Shown here one piece after another: positions 16,274-24,767 of a stretch of DNA of 30,156 nt. Numbering within the stretch: position 1 is the first letter of the stretch; every line of letters begins with the position of its first letter. The notes below the pieces were generated by a model. It ran no database searches. It saw only the letters and a program-made list of their open reading frames with translations, and was not told where the DNA came from. Source of the stretch: Bacillota bacterium (GTDB taxonomy: Bacteria > Bacillota > Clostridia > Lachnospirales > Lachnospiraceae); contig JAFAFU010000001.1 of NCBI GenBank assembly GCA_023423335.1, positions 1 to 30,156 of the forward strand. The letters run 5' to 3'. The position numbers and the translations under genes are program-made.

Positions 16274-16459
16274 GTGGTAACAGTCACTTTTATTTTATAA
16301 GATTTTATGAACCCCGGCAAGCAAAATTATTTCATATTGAGTGGAATATATTTACTTACTATAGGGATACAAAACTGATATACTAATAAGAATAATGCCT
16401 TAAAACCCTTTTTTAAAAAGTACTCACGTGCTTTTCGCTTAGATTTTGTGGAGGTTACC

Positions 16460-17965
16460 ATGAACAAAACATTTGAAAAGTTACAGCCCTATCTGGATAA
16501 ATCCATGGCATTGCAGACAGCAAGGAGCCTGTTCGAATGGGATGAACAGACCCTCGCGCCCTATGAGGCTGCGGACTATACCTCGAAGGTCATAGGAATT
16601 CTCTCCGACGAGTATATGAAAAGCCTGATTAATGAGGATGTCAGAAAGCTTTTAAAAAAACTTCAGGAGAAAAAAGAGCAGGAAGAGCTCAGCGTTACCG
16701 AGAAAGCTATCGTTAAGGAGCTCGGTAAGAAATATGAGGAGCTGGAAAGTATTCCGCCGGAGGAATACAGAGCATTCAATGAGCTGACTTCCATCGCAAA
16801 CCGTAAATGGTCCAAGGCCAGGAAGGATAATAAATTCGAAGATTTTGCACCCTATCTTAAAAAAGTTATTGATTATAAGAAGAAGTTTGCCGGCTACCGC
16901 GCCGGGAAGGATCAAGAGCCTTATGAAGTATTGCTGGCGGATTTCGAGGAATGCTTCGGTATCCGGGAGCTAGATACCTTCTTTGAAAAAATAAAGCAGG
17001 AAATCATTCCTTTACTTAAGGAGGTGGCCAAAAAGGCCGACTCCATCGATAAGAGCTACAATTATCTTAAGTATGACCTCAATACCCAGAAGGAATTCTG
17101 TAAGTTCTTAAGCGGTTATGTAGGCTTTGATTTTAACCGGGGTGTCATCGGAGAAAGTGCCCATCCGTTTACAATGCAGCTTCACAATCATGATGTCCGT
17201 ATCTCGGACCGTTATATGGAGGATAATCTGGAAAGCGCCATGTTTTCCATTATCCACGAAACCGGACATGCCATCTATGAAATGAATATTGATGATGCCC
17301 TGACCCAGACCCTGGTCGGAGGAGGCGCTTCCATGGGAATGCATGAATCCCAGTCCAGGTTCTTTGAGAACATTATCGGAAGAAGCGAAGCCTTCTGGAT
17401 CCCGGTTTATGATAAGCTGGTGGCCGCCTACCCCGATAATCTGCATAAGGTTTCCCTTGAGCATTTTATCCGGGGTATTAATAAAGCGGCTCCCAGCTTA
17501 ATCCGGACGGAGGCGGATGAACTCTCCTATACCATCCATATTATCATCCGTTATGAAGTAGAAAAGATGATTTTTCGTGAGGATGTGGATGTCAACCGGC
17601 TTCCGGAGCTCTGGAACCAAAAATACCAGGAATATTTAGGGATCACACCCACGGATGATGCCACGGGCATTCTTCAGGATACCCACTGGTCCTGTGGTGA
17701 ATTCGGTTATTTCCCATCCTATGCCATAGGTACCGCAGTCGCCTCCCAAATTTATGCGAAAATGCTGGAGGTAATGCCTGTGGAGGAATATCTGAAGGAA
17801 GGGAACCTTACTCCGATCCGTGAATTCCTTCGCGACCAGGTCCATAAATATGGAGCTACGAAGAACACGAACCAGATATTAAAGGATGTGACAGGAGAAG
17901 AATTCAACGCCGATTATTACATTAAATATCTGAAGGAGAAATACACAAAGCTCTATGGAGCTTAA
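16460..17965 (+). CDS. M32 family metallocarboxypeptidase
   Basis: Zinc or cobalt carboxypeptidase of the Taq/Pfu type, 501 residues as usual for the family, removing residues from peptide C-termini in the cytoplasm. The metal motif HETGH is at residues 266-270. The downstream GMHESQSRFFENIIGRS stretch supplies the third ligand and a family signature. Others are LFEWDEQT near the N-terminus, HPFTMQLHNHDVRISDRY, IRTEADELSYTIHIIIRYEVEK and HWSCGEFGYFPSYAIGT. ATG 16460 is preferred since GGAGG stands five to six bases before it. The GTG at 16448 overlaps that site. No signal peptide. Expression may answer to a Crp/Fnr regulator (16204-16219). Confidence 0.95.
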   Translation: MNKTFEKLQPYLDKSMALQTARSLFEWDEQTLAPYEAADYTSKVIGILSDEYMKSLINEDVRKLLKKLQEKKEQEELSVTEKAIVKELGKKYEELESIPPEEYRAFNELTSIANRKWSKARKDNKFEDFAPYLKKVIDYKKKFAGYRAGKDQEPYEVLLADFEECFGIRELDTFFEKIKQEIIPLLKEVAKKADSIDKSYNYLKYDLNTQKEFCKFLSGYVGFDFNRGVIGESAHPFTMQLHNHDVRISDRYMEDNLESAMFSIIHETGHAIYEMNIDDALTQTLVGGGASMGMHESQSRFFENIIGRSEAFWIPVYDKLVAAYPDNLHKVSLEHFIRGINKAAPSLIRTEADELSYTIHIIIRYEVEKMIFREDVDVNRLPELWNQKYQEYLGITPTDDATGILQDTHWSCGEFGYFPSYAIGTAVASQIYAKMLEVMPVEEYLKEGNLTPIREFLRDQVHKYGATKNTNQILKDVTGEEFNADYYIKYLKEKYTKLYGA

Positions 17966-17983
17966 CAAATATTATGATTTTTT

Positions 17984-18014
17984 TGCGGCCGGATGCAATT
18001 TTATGTCCGGCTGC
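17984..18014 (+). terminator. Weak terminator-like hairpin after the M32 gene
   Basis: GCGGCCGGA and TCCGGCTGC form a stem but are followed only by ATTATTATG, a poor T-run. Confidence 0.4.
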
Positions 18015-18225
18015 ATTATTATGTAACAGATAAATGACTAAATAATAATATATTGTGTATATTTATTAATTTAGGTATTGCATTTCTAATGAAAACAAGT
18101 TAATATATAACAAATATTAATGAAATACTTTAATTACGGACATCTTAAGTCCGCCATTAATAATGTATAATCATACCTGTACATATAAATATACCCGTCG
18201 ATATCGATAGAAAAGAGGAAGGCAA

Positions 18226-19599
18226 ATGAAACTTTGGGGCGGACGATTTACAAAAGAGACAAATCAGCTGGTTCATAACTTTAATGCATCCATCTCCTTC
18301 GATCAGAAGTTTTTCCGGCAGGATATCGAGGGCAGTATTGCCCATGTGACCATGCTGCATAAACAGGGAATCCTGAATGAGGAAGAGAAGAACAGCATCG
18401 TAAACGGTCTGACGGGTATTCTGGAGGATATTCTGAACCATCGTCTGGTGATTGATAATGAGCACGAAGATATCCACAGCTTTGTGGAGGCCCACCTGAT
18501 CCGCCGGATCGGGGATGCCGGCAAAAAGCTGCATACCGGGAGAAGCCGCAACGACCAGGTAGCTCTTGATATGAGACTCTATACCCGGGATGAAATCACA
18601 GAACTGGATGCTTTATTAAAGAAGCTGTTATTTGTCTTACATGAAATCATGCAATTAAATACAACTACCTTCATGCCCGGCTTTACTCATCTTCAGAAAG
18701 CCCAGCCGGTTACACTTGCCCATCATATCGGGGCTTATTTTGAGATGTTTCGCAGGGACCGCTCCAGGCTGGCCGATATTAAAGCCCGTATGAACTATTC
18801 GCCTTTAGGTTCCGGCGCCCTGGCAGGAACCACTTATCCGCTGGACCGTGAATATTCCGCGAAGCTTCTGGGCTTTGACGGCCCGACCTTAAACAGTATG
18901 GACGGTGTTTCAGACCGGGATTACCTGATTGAACTGCTCAGTGCCCTCTCCACCATAATGATGCATCTCAGCCGTTTCAGTGAAGAGATCATTATCTGGA
19001 ACAGTAATGAGTACCGTTTTGTTGAACTGGATGATGCTTATTCCACCGGCTCCTCCATTATGCCCCAGAAGAAGAATCCCGATATCGCGGAGTTGGTAAG
19101 GGGGAAAACCGGGCGGGTCTACGGTGCCCTGATTTCCCTGCTGACAACAATGAAAGGCTTACCGCTGGCTTATAACAAGGATATGCAGGAGGATAAGGAA
19201 CTGACCTTTGACGCCATTGATACCGTTAAGGGCTGCCTTGCCCTGTTCACCGGTATGGCGGCAACGATGAAATTCAATAAAGAGATTATGGCTGCCAGTG
19301 CAAAAAATGGTTTTGCAAATGCTACGGATGCAGCGGACTATCTGGTAAATAAGGGTGTTCCCTTCCGTGATGCCCATGGCATCATCGGGCAGCTGGTGCT
19401 CTATTGCATTGACAAAGGAATTTCTCTGGAGAATGTGAGTTTGGAGGAATACCGGCAAATCAGTCCCGTTTTTGAACAGGACATCTACGAGGCCATCAGC
19501 CTTACTGCCTGTATCGAGAAACGCAATATTACCGGTGCCCCCGGGAAAGAAGCCATGGCAAAGGTGATTCAGTACAACGATCATTATTTACATTCATAA
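18226..19599 (+). CDS. argH: Argininosuccinate lyase
   Basis: Last step of arginine synthesis: splits argininosuccinate into arginine and fumarate. 457 residues, full length. The N-terminus KLWGGRFTKETN is diagnostic. The superfamily signature GSSIMPQKKNP lies at 275-285 and carries the catalytic serine loop. HTGRSRNDQVALD and FMPGFTHLQKAQPVTLAHH are also present. AAGAGGAAGG precedes the ATG. No argG is adjacent, which is unusual since argG-argH pairs are common. A TATAAT (18166-18171) and a GGACATCTTAAGTCC near-palindrome (18138-18152) lie upstream. I could not establish an ArgR box. Confidence 0.97.
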   Translation: MKLWGGRFTKETNQLVHNFNASISFDQKFFRQDIEGSIAHVTMLHKQGILNEEEKNSIVNGLTGILEDILNHRLVIDNEHEDIHSFVEAHLIRRIGDAGKKLHTGRSRNDQVALDMRLYTRDEITELDALLKKLLFVLHEIMQLNTTTFMPGFTHLQKAQPVTLAHHIGAYFEMFRRDRSRLADIKARMNYSPLGSGALAGTTYPLDREYSAKLLGFDGPTLNSMDGVSDRDYLIELLSALSTIMMHLSRFSEEIIIWNSNEYRFVELDDAYSTGSSIMPQKKNPDIAELVRGKTGRVYGALISLLTTMKGLPLAYNKDMQEDKELTFDAIDTVKGCLALFTGMAATMKFNKEIMAASAKNGFANATDAADYLVNKGVPFRDAHGIIGQLVLYCIDKGISLENVSLEEYRQISPVFEQDIYEAISLTACIEKRNITGAPGKEAMAKVIQYNDHYLHS

Positions 19600-19655
19600 G
19601 CTTATACCTACATTGGTATAGATATTAGCTTGCCTTAGGGGGGAAAGCTGATAAG

Positions 19656-19695
19656 AAGCCGCAAAGGAGGGGCGACCTGACTTTGCGGCTTTCGT
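19656..19695 (+). terminator. Terminator after argH
   Basis: AAGCCGCAAAG (19656-19666) pairs perfectly with CTTTGCGGCTT (19681-19691), followed by TCGTGTT. A smaller TATACC/GGTATA hairpin precedes it (about 19603-19620). Confidence 0.7.
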
Positions 19696-19948
19696 GTTCT
19701 CCTAATCCTTTCACTGCTTCATTACTCTTCTGCCCACAAACTGTCTTTCCAGCCAATCTTAATGCCCAGCGGGCTTCCTTCACTCTCTCCTCTTTTATTC
19801 CTCATTTCTTTTATCTGTTTCATCCCTTCCCGGCAATTATTTCCTTGTCATTACTACTTCTCCTCTGGCAATAATACCGGCAGAACATACACCCGTATGT
19901 GTTAGTACCATGAGTACTGAAAACTGAAATAATTACATATTATTGACA
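19696..19948. other. Pyrimidine-rich gap, no gene seen
   Basis: The plus strand here is strikingly rich in C and T (about 19690-19870). The short open frame in it has no ribosome site and low-complexity wording. Confidence 0.5.
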
Positions 19949-19981
19949 TTGACATATTTTTAACAATGTTATATATTAACA
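19949..19981 (+). promoter_or_regulatory. Strong promoter of the hydrogenase cluster, with overlapping TGTTA/TAACA repeats
   Basis: TTGACA (19949-19954), 17-base spacer, TATATT (19972-19977). The -10 box lies inside TGTTA-TATAT-TAACA (19967-19981), and a further TAACA sits just upstream (19962-19966). These half-sites resemble the TTGTTA/TAACAA halves of Rex operators, though the spacing is one base short of the usual pattern. Confidence 0.6.
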
Positions 19982-20022
19982 GGTAAGCAAACCATATTTT
20001 ATATAAAGGAGAAGGTACAACT

Positions 20023-20268
20023 ATGAATATCTACATCTGTGTGGGAAGCTCCTGTCATATCAAAGGTTCCTATGATATCATCCGGCTAATGAAGGAAGCG
20101 ATTGCAGCAAACCGGCTGGAGGAGACGATCAACCTGTCCGCCGCTTTCTGTCTTGGCCGATGTACCGATGGTGTAACTGTCCGAATCAATGACGATATCA
20201 TCTGCGGTGTATCCAAGGATAATTTTGATGATTTCTTCAAGGAGAATGTCCTGTCTGCCCTGCAATAG
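20023..20268 (+). CDS. hfsA: Small thioredoxin-like [2Fe-2S] protein of the hydrogenase cluster
   Basis: 81 residues, resembling the cluster-binding part of NuoE/HydC-type subunits. Four cysteines fit a [2Fe-2S] site: Cys6 and Cys11 in CVGSSCH, then Cys43 and Cys47 in CLGRC. The MNIYICVGSSCHIKGS start is typical of these NuoE-like ferredoxins. It probably passes electrons to or from the H-cluster proteins encoded behind it. AAAGGAGAAGG stands before the ATG. The next gene follows after ten bases. The hfs name is borrowed from the four-gene cluster of Thermoanaerobacterium, which I recall as having the same kind of layout. The symbol is a proposal. Confidence 0.85.
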   Translation: MNIYICVGSSCHIKGSYDIIRLMKEAIAANRLEETINLSAAFCLGRCTDGVTVRINDDIICGVSKDNFDDFFKENVLSALQ

Positions 20269-20278
20269 AAGGAGTCCT

Positions 20279-21976
20279 ATGAACCATTACATACAGCTAA
20301 AAAAAGCAAATTGTAAAAATTGTTATAAATGCATCCGGCATTGTCCCGTAAAATCCATTCGTTTTTCCGACCATCAGGCCAACATCGTCAAGGAGCAATG
20401 TATCCTCTGCGGCGAATGCTTTGTTTCCTGCCCCCAGAACGCCAAGCAAATCCGGAATGATGTCCCGGCTGTCAAGGCTCTGATCGCCTCCGGCAGACCA
20501 GTCTTCGTAAGTCTGGCCCCCTCCTTTATCGTCAATTATGAAGGCTCCAGCCTGCGGGTGATGGAGCAGGCTTTACAAAAGCTTGGCTTTGCCGGCGCCG
20601 GGGAAACTGCGCTGGGAGCCACAATAGTAAAAAACAAATATGAAGAAATGATTTCCTCCGGAGACGGCAGAGTAATCATCACCTCCTGCTGCCATACCGT
20701 GAACACCTTAATCCAGAAATACTATCCGGAAGCACTGCCCTATCTTGCCAATGTGGTGTCTCCGATGCAGGCCCACTGTCTGAAAATCAAAGAGGAGCAT
20801 CCGGATGCTTATACTGTGTTCATCGGACCCTGTATCTCAAAGAAGGAGGAGGCGGAGCAATATCCGGGAATTGTGGATGCTGCCCTTACCTTCGAGGAAT
20901 TATCCGATTGGCTGAAAGAAGCCGGGATAGCGCTTGAAGCGGCTGAGGCACAGGATCTTGTGTGTAAAAACAAACATCACGAAGGAAGAGCCCGCCTTTT
21001 TCCCGTGGCGGGGGGAATACTCCGCTCCATGAACCTGGGCAATGATAATTATGACTACATCAGCATCGACGGGATTGAGAACTGCATCCGTTCACTTAAG
21101 GATATCGGAAGCGGCCGCCTGTCCCAGGTATTCATCGAGATGTCCGCCTGTGCCGGCAGCTGCGTCGGTGGTCCTGTAATGGAGCAAAGACACCGGACTC
21201 CGGTAAAGGATCATATTACGATCAGCCGTTTCTCCGGAGAGAAGGATTTCCCCTTACAGGCTCCCGCAGTGGACAAGCTGTATAAATCCTTCCCGTATCT
21301 CAGGATAAACACTCAGATGCCCGGCTCGTCTGCCATTGATGAAATCCTTAAGAAGATGGGTAAATCAAAAAAAGAGCAGGAACTAAACTGCGGCAGCTGT
21401 GGCTATAACACCTGCCGGGATAAGGCAGTCGCAGTCTATCAGGGCAAGGCGGATTTAACAATGTGCCTTCCCTACCTGAAAGAGAAAGCAGAGAATTTTT
21501 CCGATAACATCCTATACAACATGCCCACCGGTGTCATCGTACTGAATGAGAACCTGGAGGTGCAGCAAATCAACCGCGCTGCCAGACAAATCTTTAATAT
21601 TAAAACCAAGCATGATATTCTGGGACAGCAGGTAGTCCGGCTCTTAAATCCGTCCACTTATCTGGAGGTCATGGCCAGCGGGCTAAATACCCATGATCAG
21701 ATCGCATATTTGCCTGAGTATGAGAAGTATATTGAGGAAACCGTTATTTATGATAAAATGTATCATATCGTCATCAGTATTATGAGAGATATCACCGCTG
21801 AGGAGAAAGCAAGGCGAAAGAAGGAAGAAATCAGCAAACGTTCCATTGACATCACGGATAAGGTAATCGAGAAGCAGATGCTTATCGTCCAGGAGATTGC
21901 ATCATTACTTGGCGAAACTGCTGCGGAAACCAAGATAGCCTTGACTAATCTTAAGGAGACTTTGGAAAATGAATAA
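20279..21976 (+). CDS. hfsB: [FeFe]-hydrogenase-like sensor with PAS domain
   Basis: 565 residues from ATG 20279 behind AAGGAG; the frame opens further upstream only by overlapping the previous gene. Order of parts: two [4Fe-4S] motifs (Cys12/15/18/22 and Cys41/44/47/51), an H-cluster domain, a four-cysteine Fe-S domain (CGSCGYNTC...C, 371-396), a PAS domain (about 410-505) and a C-terminal helical, probably coiled-coil tail. H-cluster ligands are present (Cys137-Cys138, Cys185, Cys291, Cys295), but the motifs are unusual: TSCCHT instead of TSCCP, GPCISKKEE, and SACAGSC where a CxGGC is typical. PAS plus altered motifs fit the sensory group C [FeFe] proteins. It would sense hydrogen or redox state and signal to the phosphatase encoded next. 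Confidence 0.9.
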   Translation: MNHYIQLKKANCKNCYKCIRHCPVKSIRFSDHQANIVKEQCILCGECFVSCPQNAKQIRNDVPAVKALIASGRPVFVSLAPSFIVNYEGSSLRVMEQALQKLGFAGAGETALGATIVKNKYEEMISSGDGRVIITSCCHTVNTLIQKYYPEALPYLANVVSPMQAHCLKIKEEHPDAYTVFIGPCISKKEEAEQYPGIVDAALTFEELSDWLKEAGIALEAAEAQDLVCKNKHHEGRARLFPVAGGILRSMNLGNDNYDYISIDGIENCIRSLKDIGSGRLSQVFIEMSACAGSCVGGPVMEQRHRTPVKDHITISRFSGEKDFPLQAPAVDKLYKSFPYLRINTQMPGSSAIDEILKKMGKSKKEQELNCGSCGYNTCRDKAVAVYQGKADLTMCLPYLKEKAENFSDNILYNMPTGVIVLNENLEVQQINRAARQIFNIKTKHDILGQQVVRLLNPSTYLEVMASGLNTHDQIAYLPEYEKYIEETVIYDKMYHIVISIMRDITAEEKARRKKEEISKRSIDITDKVIEKQMLIVQEIASLLGETAAETKIALTNLKETLENE

Positions 21977-23141
21977 TCTATGTACCGATATTGGCTATCT
22001 GAGTGTCAATAAATCCGGCGAACAGCTCTGCGGCGATCATGTCGAGACGGTCTGGCAGGATGAAAATTCCATGGTGATGGTATTGGCGGACGGACTGGGA
22101 AGCGGGGTAAAGGCCAGTATCCTTTCCACCCTGACAGCAAAGATCATTTCCACTATGATGGCCAACCATATGAGCATTGAAAACTGTGTTACTACCGTGG
22201 CTTCCACACTGCCTGTCTGTGAGAAGAGGGGAATCGCCTATTCCACTTTTACTATTATACATGTTATTGACAGTACTCTTGCAAAAGTGATACAATATGA
22301 CAATCCTCATGTAATTTTTCTGCGCAACGGGCGCAGTCTGGAATATGACAAGGTTAAGCTGCAAATCGGCGAAAAGACCATCTATAAATCTGATATTAAA
22401 CTCACTCCCGGTGACGTATTAGTCGCCTTAAGCGACGGGGCAATCTATGCAGGAGTCGGTAAGACTTTAAATTTCGGCTGGCAGCGACAGAATGTCGTGG
22501 AATTCCTGGAGGCCTTTTATGACAGCACATCCTCCGCGAAGATGCTGTCCACCATATTACTTGACCAATGTGTGAGGCTATATGGCGGAGCACCGGGTGA
22601 TGATACCACGGTTGCAGCGATTAAAATTCGGGGACGGCAGCCGGTTAACCTGCTGATCGGGCCGCCCTCCGATCCTGCGGAGGATGAAAGGATGTTGTCC
22701 TTATTCTTTGCGGGGGAAGGAACGCATATTGTATGCGGAGGAACCACTTCCGCACTTGCCGCCGCATATTTAGGACAAGAGATAATCACCGAATTGGAAT
22801 ATATCGACCCTGATATTCCGCCGGTTTCCAGAGTCGAAGGTATCGATCTTGTTACAGAGGGCGTTGTGACCATCAACCGTGTACTTTTATATGTCCATAA
22901 TTATCTGGAGGAGAATAACCACTATCTTGAGTGGAGTATCCATGAGGATGCTGCCTCCCGGATTACAAAGCTTTTGCTGGAGGATGCCACAGATATCCGC
23001 TTCTTTGTGGGAAAGGCAATTAACCCGGCTCACCAGAACCCTGATCTGCACATACATTTCAGTATAAAGATGAGGCTGATTGACGAACTGTCGGACTGTC
23101 TGACCAGGATCGGCAAACGGGTGAAGGTCAGTTATTATTAG
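21969..23141 (+). CDS. hfsC: SpoIIE/PP2C-type serine phosphatase of the hydrogenase cluster
   Basis: 390 residues. Start overlaps the end of the sensor gene by eight bases (ATGAATAA), so translation is coupled. Residues about 1-220 form a PP2C/SpoIIE phosphatase domain with metal motifs ADGLGSGVKAS (Asp41), LSDGA (Asp156) and PGDDTTVAAI (Asp211-Asp212). Residues about 225-390 form a second domain that I do not recognise. It contains a glycine-rich CGGTTSALAAAYLG stretch and ends in HIHFSIKMRLIDELSDCLTRIG. The likely role is to relay the PAS/H-cluster signal by dephosphorylating a partner such as an anti-sigma-antagonist-type protein. No such partner is in the window. No membrane segment. Confidence 0.9.
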   Translation: MNNLCTDIGYLSVNKSGEQLCGDHVETVWQDENSMVMVLADGLGSGVKASILSTLTAKIISTMMANHMSIENCVTTVASTLPVCEKRGIAYSTFTIIHVIDSTLAKVIQYDNPHVIFLRNGRSLEYDKVKLQIGEKTIYKSDIKLTPGDVLVALSDGAIYAGVGKTLNFGWQRQNVVEFLEAFYDSTSSAKMLSTILLDQCVRLYGGAPGDDTTVAAIKIRGRQPVNLLIGPPSDPAEDERMLSLFFAGEGTHIVCGGTTSALAAAYLGQEIITELEYIDPDIPPVSRVEGIDLVTEGVVTINRVLLYVHNYLEENNHYLEWSIHEDAASRITKLLLEDATDIRFFVGKAINPAHQNPDLHIHFSIKMRLIDELSDCLTRIGKRVKVSYY

Positions 23142-23227
23142 GCTTTGCTATATTGTTGACAGTGAGATACTGTCCTTAAGACAGAACGGTTTGAGCTGCC
23201 GTCAAAGCGACAGCATAGGAGGATATT

Positions 23228-24655
23228 ATGAGAAAGTTTGATACAAAGGTCCAGCATTTGAAATATAAGGTGCTGCGTGAGGTGGCGCGCTGCGCTTTCC
23301 AGAACGACCTGCATCATGCCGTTTATAAAATTCCGCAGATGATTGTGACCGGACCGAAGGCTACAATGCGCTGCTGCATTTATAAAGAACGGGCGATTGT
23401 TAATGAGCGTATTAATCTGGCTATGGGAGGAAATGAGGAGAATCCCAATGTGATTGAGGTTCTTGACATTGCCTGTGACGAATGTCCCGTAGGTGGCTTT
23501 GAGGTGTCCGATGCCTGCAGAGGCTGTATCGCTCACCACTGTGAGGATGCCTGCAAGCTGGGAGCCATTTCTTATGATGTCAATCAGAAGGCCCATATTG
23601 ATAAGAGCAAATGCGTGGAATGCGGTAAATGTGCCTCTGTCTGTCCCTTCAGTGCCATAGCCAATCATAAGCGTCCCTGCCAGAATTCCTGCAAGGTGAA
23701 AGCCATCAGCATGGATGAGGATAAGAAAGCTTTTATCGATAACAATAAATGTATTGCCTGCGGCGCTTGTGTGTACCAATGCCCCTTCGGAGCAATCATG
23801 GATAAATCCTATATTGTCAACGTAGTTGACCTGATTAAGGACAGCAATAATAATAGAAAATATAAGCTCTACGCCGTAATCGCTCCCTCCATCTCCAGTC
23901 AGTTCCGTTATGCCAAGTTAGGACAGGTCGTCAGTGCCATCAAACAGCTGGGCTTTTACAGCGTTGTGGAGGCGGCCCTCGGAGCGGATATGGTTGCCAG
24001 TGCGGAGGCAGAGGAATTGATGGAAAAGGGCTTTTTGACCAGCTCCTGCTGCCCGGCCTTCGTAGATTATATCCAGAAGCAGTTCCCCTCCTTAAAGCAG
24101 CATATTTCCCATAACCTTTCCCCGATGGCTGCCATTGCAAAATATATTAAGCAGACTGATCCGAATTCCAGGATCGTCTTTATCGGACCCTGTACAGCTA
24201 AGAAAATGGAAATAAAACGTCCCGGGGTCGCTCCTTATGTGGACAGCGTACTAACCTTCGAGGAGCTTCAGGCATTAATTGACAGCCAGGAAATCAATCT
24301 GGAAGCCTTGCCGTTAGAGGTGTTGGATAATGCCTCCTATTACGGCCGTATTTTTGCGAGAAGCGGCGGTCTGACCGAGGCCGTGAGGGAAGCGATCAAG
24401 GAGAAGGGTAAGGATGACTTTGCCTTAAATCCGATTGCCTGTGATGGAATCGAGGCCTGCAGAGCCGCATTGCTAAAAGCCTCCCGTAACACCCTCCCGA
24501 ACAACTTCATTGAAGGCATGGCCTGCATCGGTGGCTGCATCGGCGGCGCCGGCTGTCTGACCCACGGAGAGCGGAATAAAAACGAAGTGGACAATTACGG
24601 CAGGGAAGCGCTTGAAAAGACCATTCTTGAGGCAATTGCACCCTATGGCAGATAA
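23228..24655 (+). CDS. hfsD: [FeFe]-hydrogenase-like protein with multiple Fe-S clusters
   Basis: 475 residues, AGGAGG before the ATG. The N-terminal half is cysteine-rich: CDEC (83-86), CRGCIAHHCEDAC (97-109), CVECGKCASVC (129-139), CQNSC (151-155) and CIACGACVYQC (175-185). This gives several [4Fe-4S] clusters. The H-cluster domain has all ligands: SSCCPAF (Cys274-275), GPCTAKK (Cys322) and MACIGGCIGG (Cys433, Cys437), closer to catalytic enzymes than the sensor's motifs. It is a plausible hydrogen-evolving or hydrogen-sensing partner of the small [2Fe-2S] protein. The IGPC motif replaces MPC of classical enzymes, so activity is not certain. The cluster ends here. No maturation genes (hydEFG) are in the window. 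Confidence 0.9.
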   Translation: MRKFDTKVQHLKYKVLREVARCAFQNDLHHAVYKIPQMIVTGPKATMRCCIYKERAIVNERINLAMGGNEENPNVIEVLDIACDECPVGGFEVSDACRGCIAHHCEDACKLGAISYDVNQKAHIDKSKCVECGKCASVCPFSAIANHKRPCQNSCKVKAISMDEDKKAFIDNNKCIACGACVYQCPFGAIMDKSYIVNVVDLIKDSNNNRKYKLYAVIAPSISSQFRYAKLGQVVSAIKQLGFYSVVEAALGADMVASAEAEELMEKGFLTSSCCPAFVDYIQKQFPSLKQHISHNLSPMAAIAKYIKQTDPNSRIVFIGPCTAKKMEIKRPGVAPYVDSVLTFEELQALIDSQEINLEALPLEVLDNASYYGRIFARSGGLTEAVREAIKEKGKDDFALNPIACDGIEACRAALLKASRNTLPNNFIEGMACIGGCIGGAGCLTHGERNKNEVDNYGREALEKTILEAIAPYGR

Positions 24656-24717
24656 GAGAAATAGAAAGCTTGTTACGATGCATTATCAATATACATTATG
24701 AATATAGAGGAACGATA

Positions 24718-24758
24718 AAATCCCTGCTTCCATGTTTATCAGCATGGATCAGGGATTT
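24718..24758. terminator. Bidirectional terminator between hydrogenase cluster and signal peptidase
   Basis: AAATCCCTG (24718-24726) pairs with CAGGGATTT (24750-24758), with an inner CCATG/CATGG stem. The better T-run (TTTTAT) is on the minus side. Confidence 0.7.
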
Positions 24759-24767
24759 AACTATATA

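Larger units (their letters stand above)
16107..16459. other. Divergent regulatory region between eno and the M32 peptidase
   Basis: Contains the eno -10 on one side and, on the other, the Crp-like palindrome and promoter listed separately. No gene seen. Confidence 0.6.

Noticed and set aside
18138..18200. ArgR operator upstream of argH
   Set aside because: AT-rich half-sites are present, but none matches the arginine-box pattern well enough to separate it from background.
19683..19874. 63-codon frame in the pyrimidine-rich stretch after argH
   Set aside because: No ribosome site and a biased composition caused by the C/T-rich strand. It also starts inside the argH terminator.
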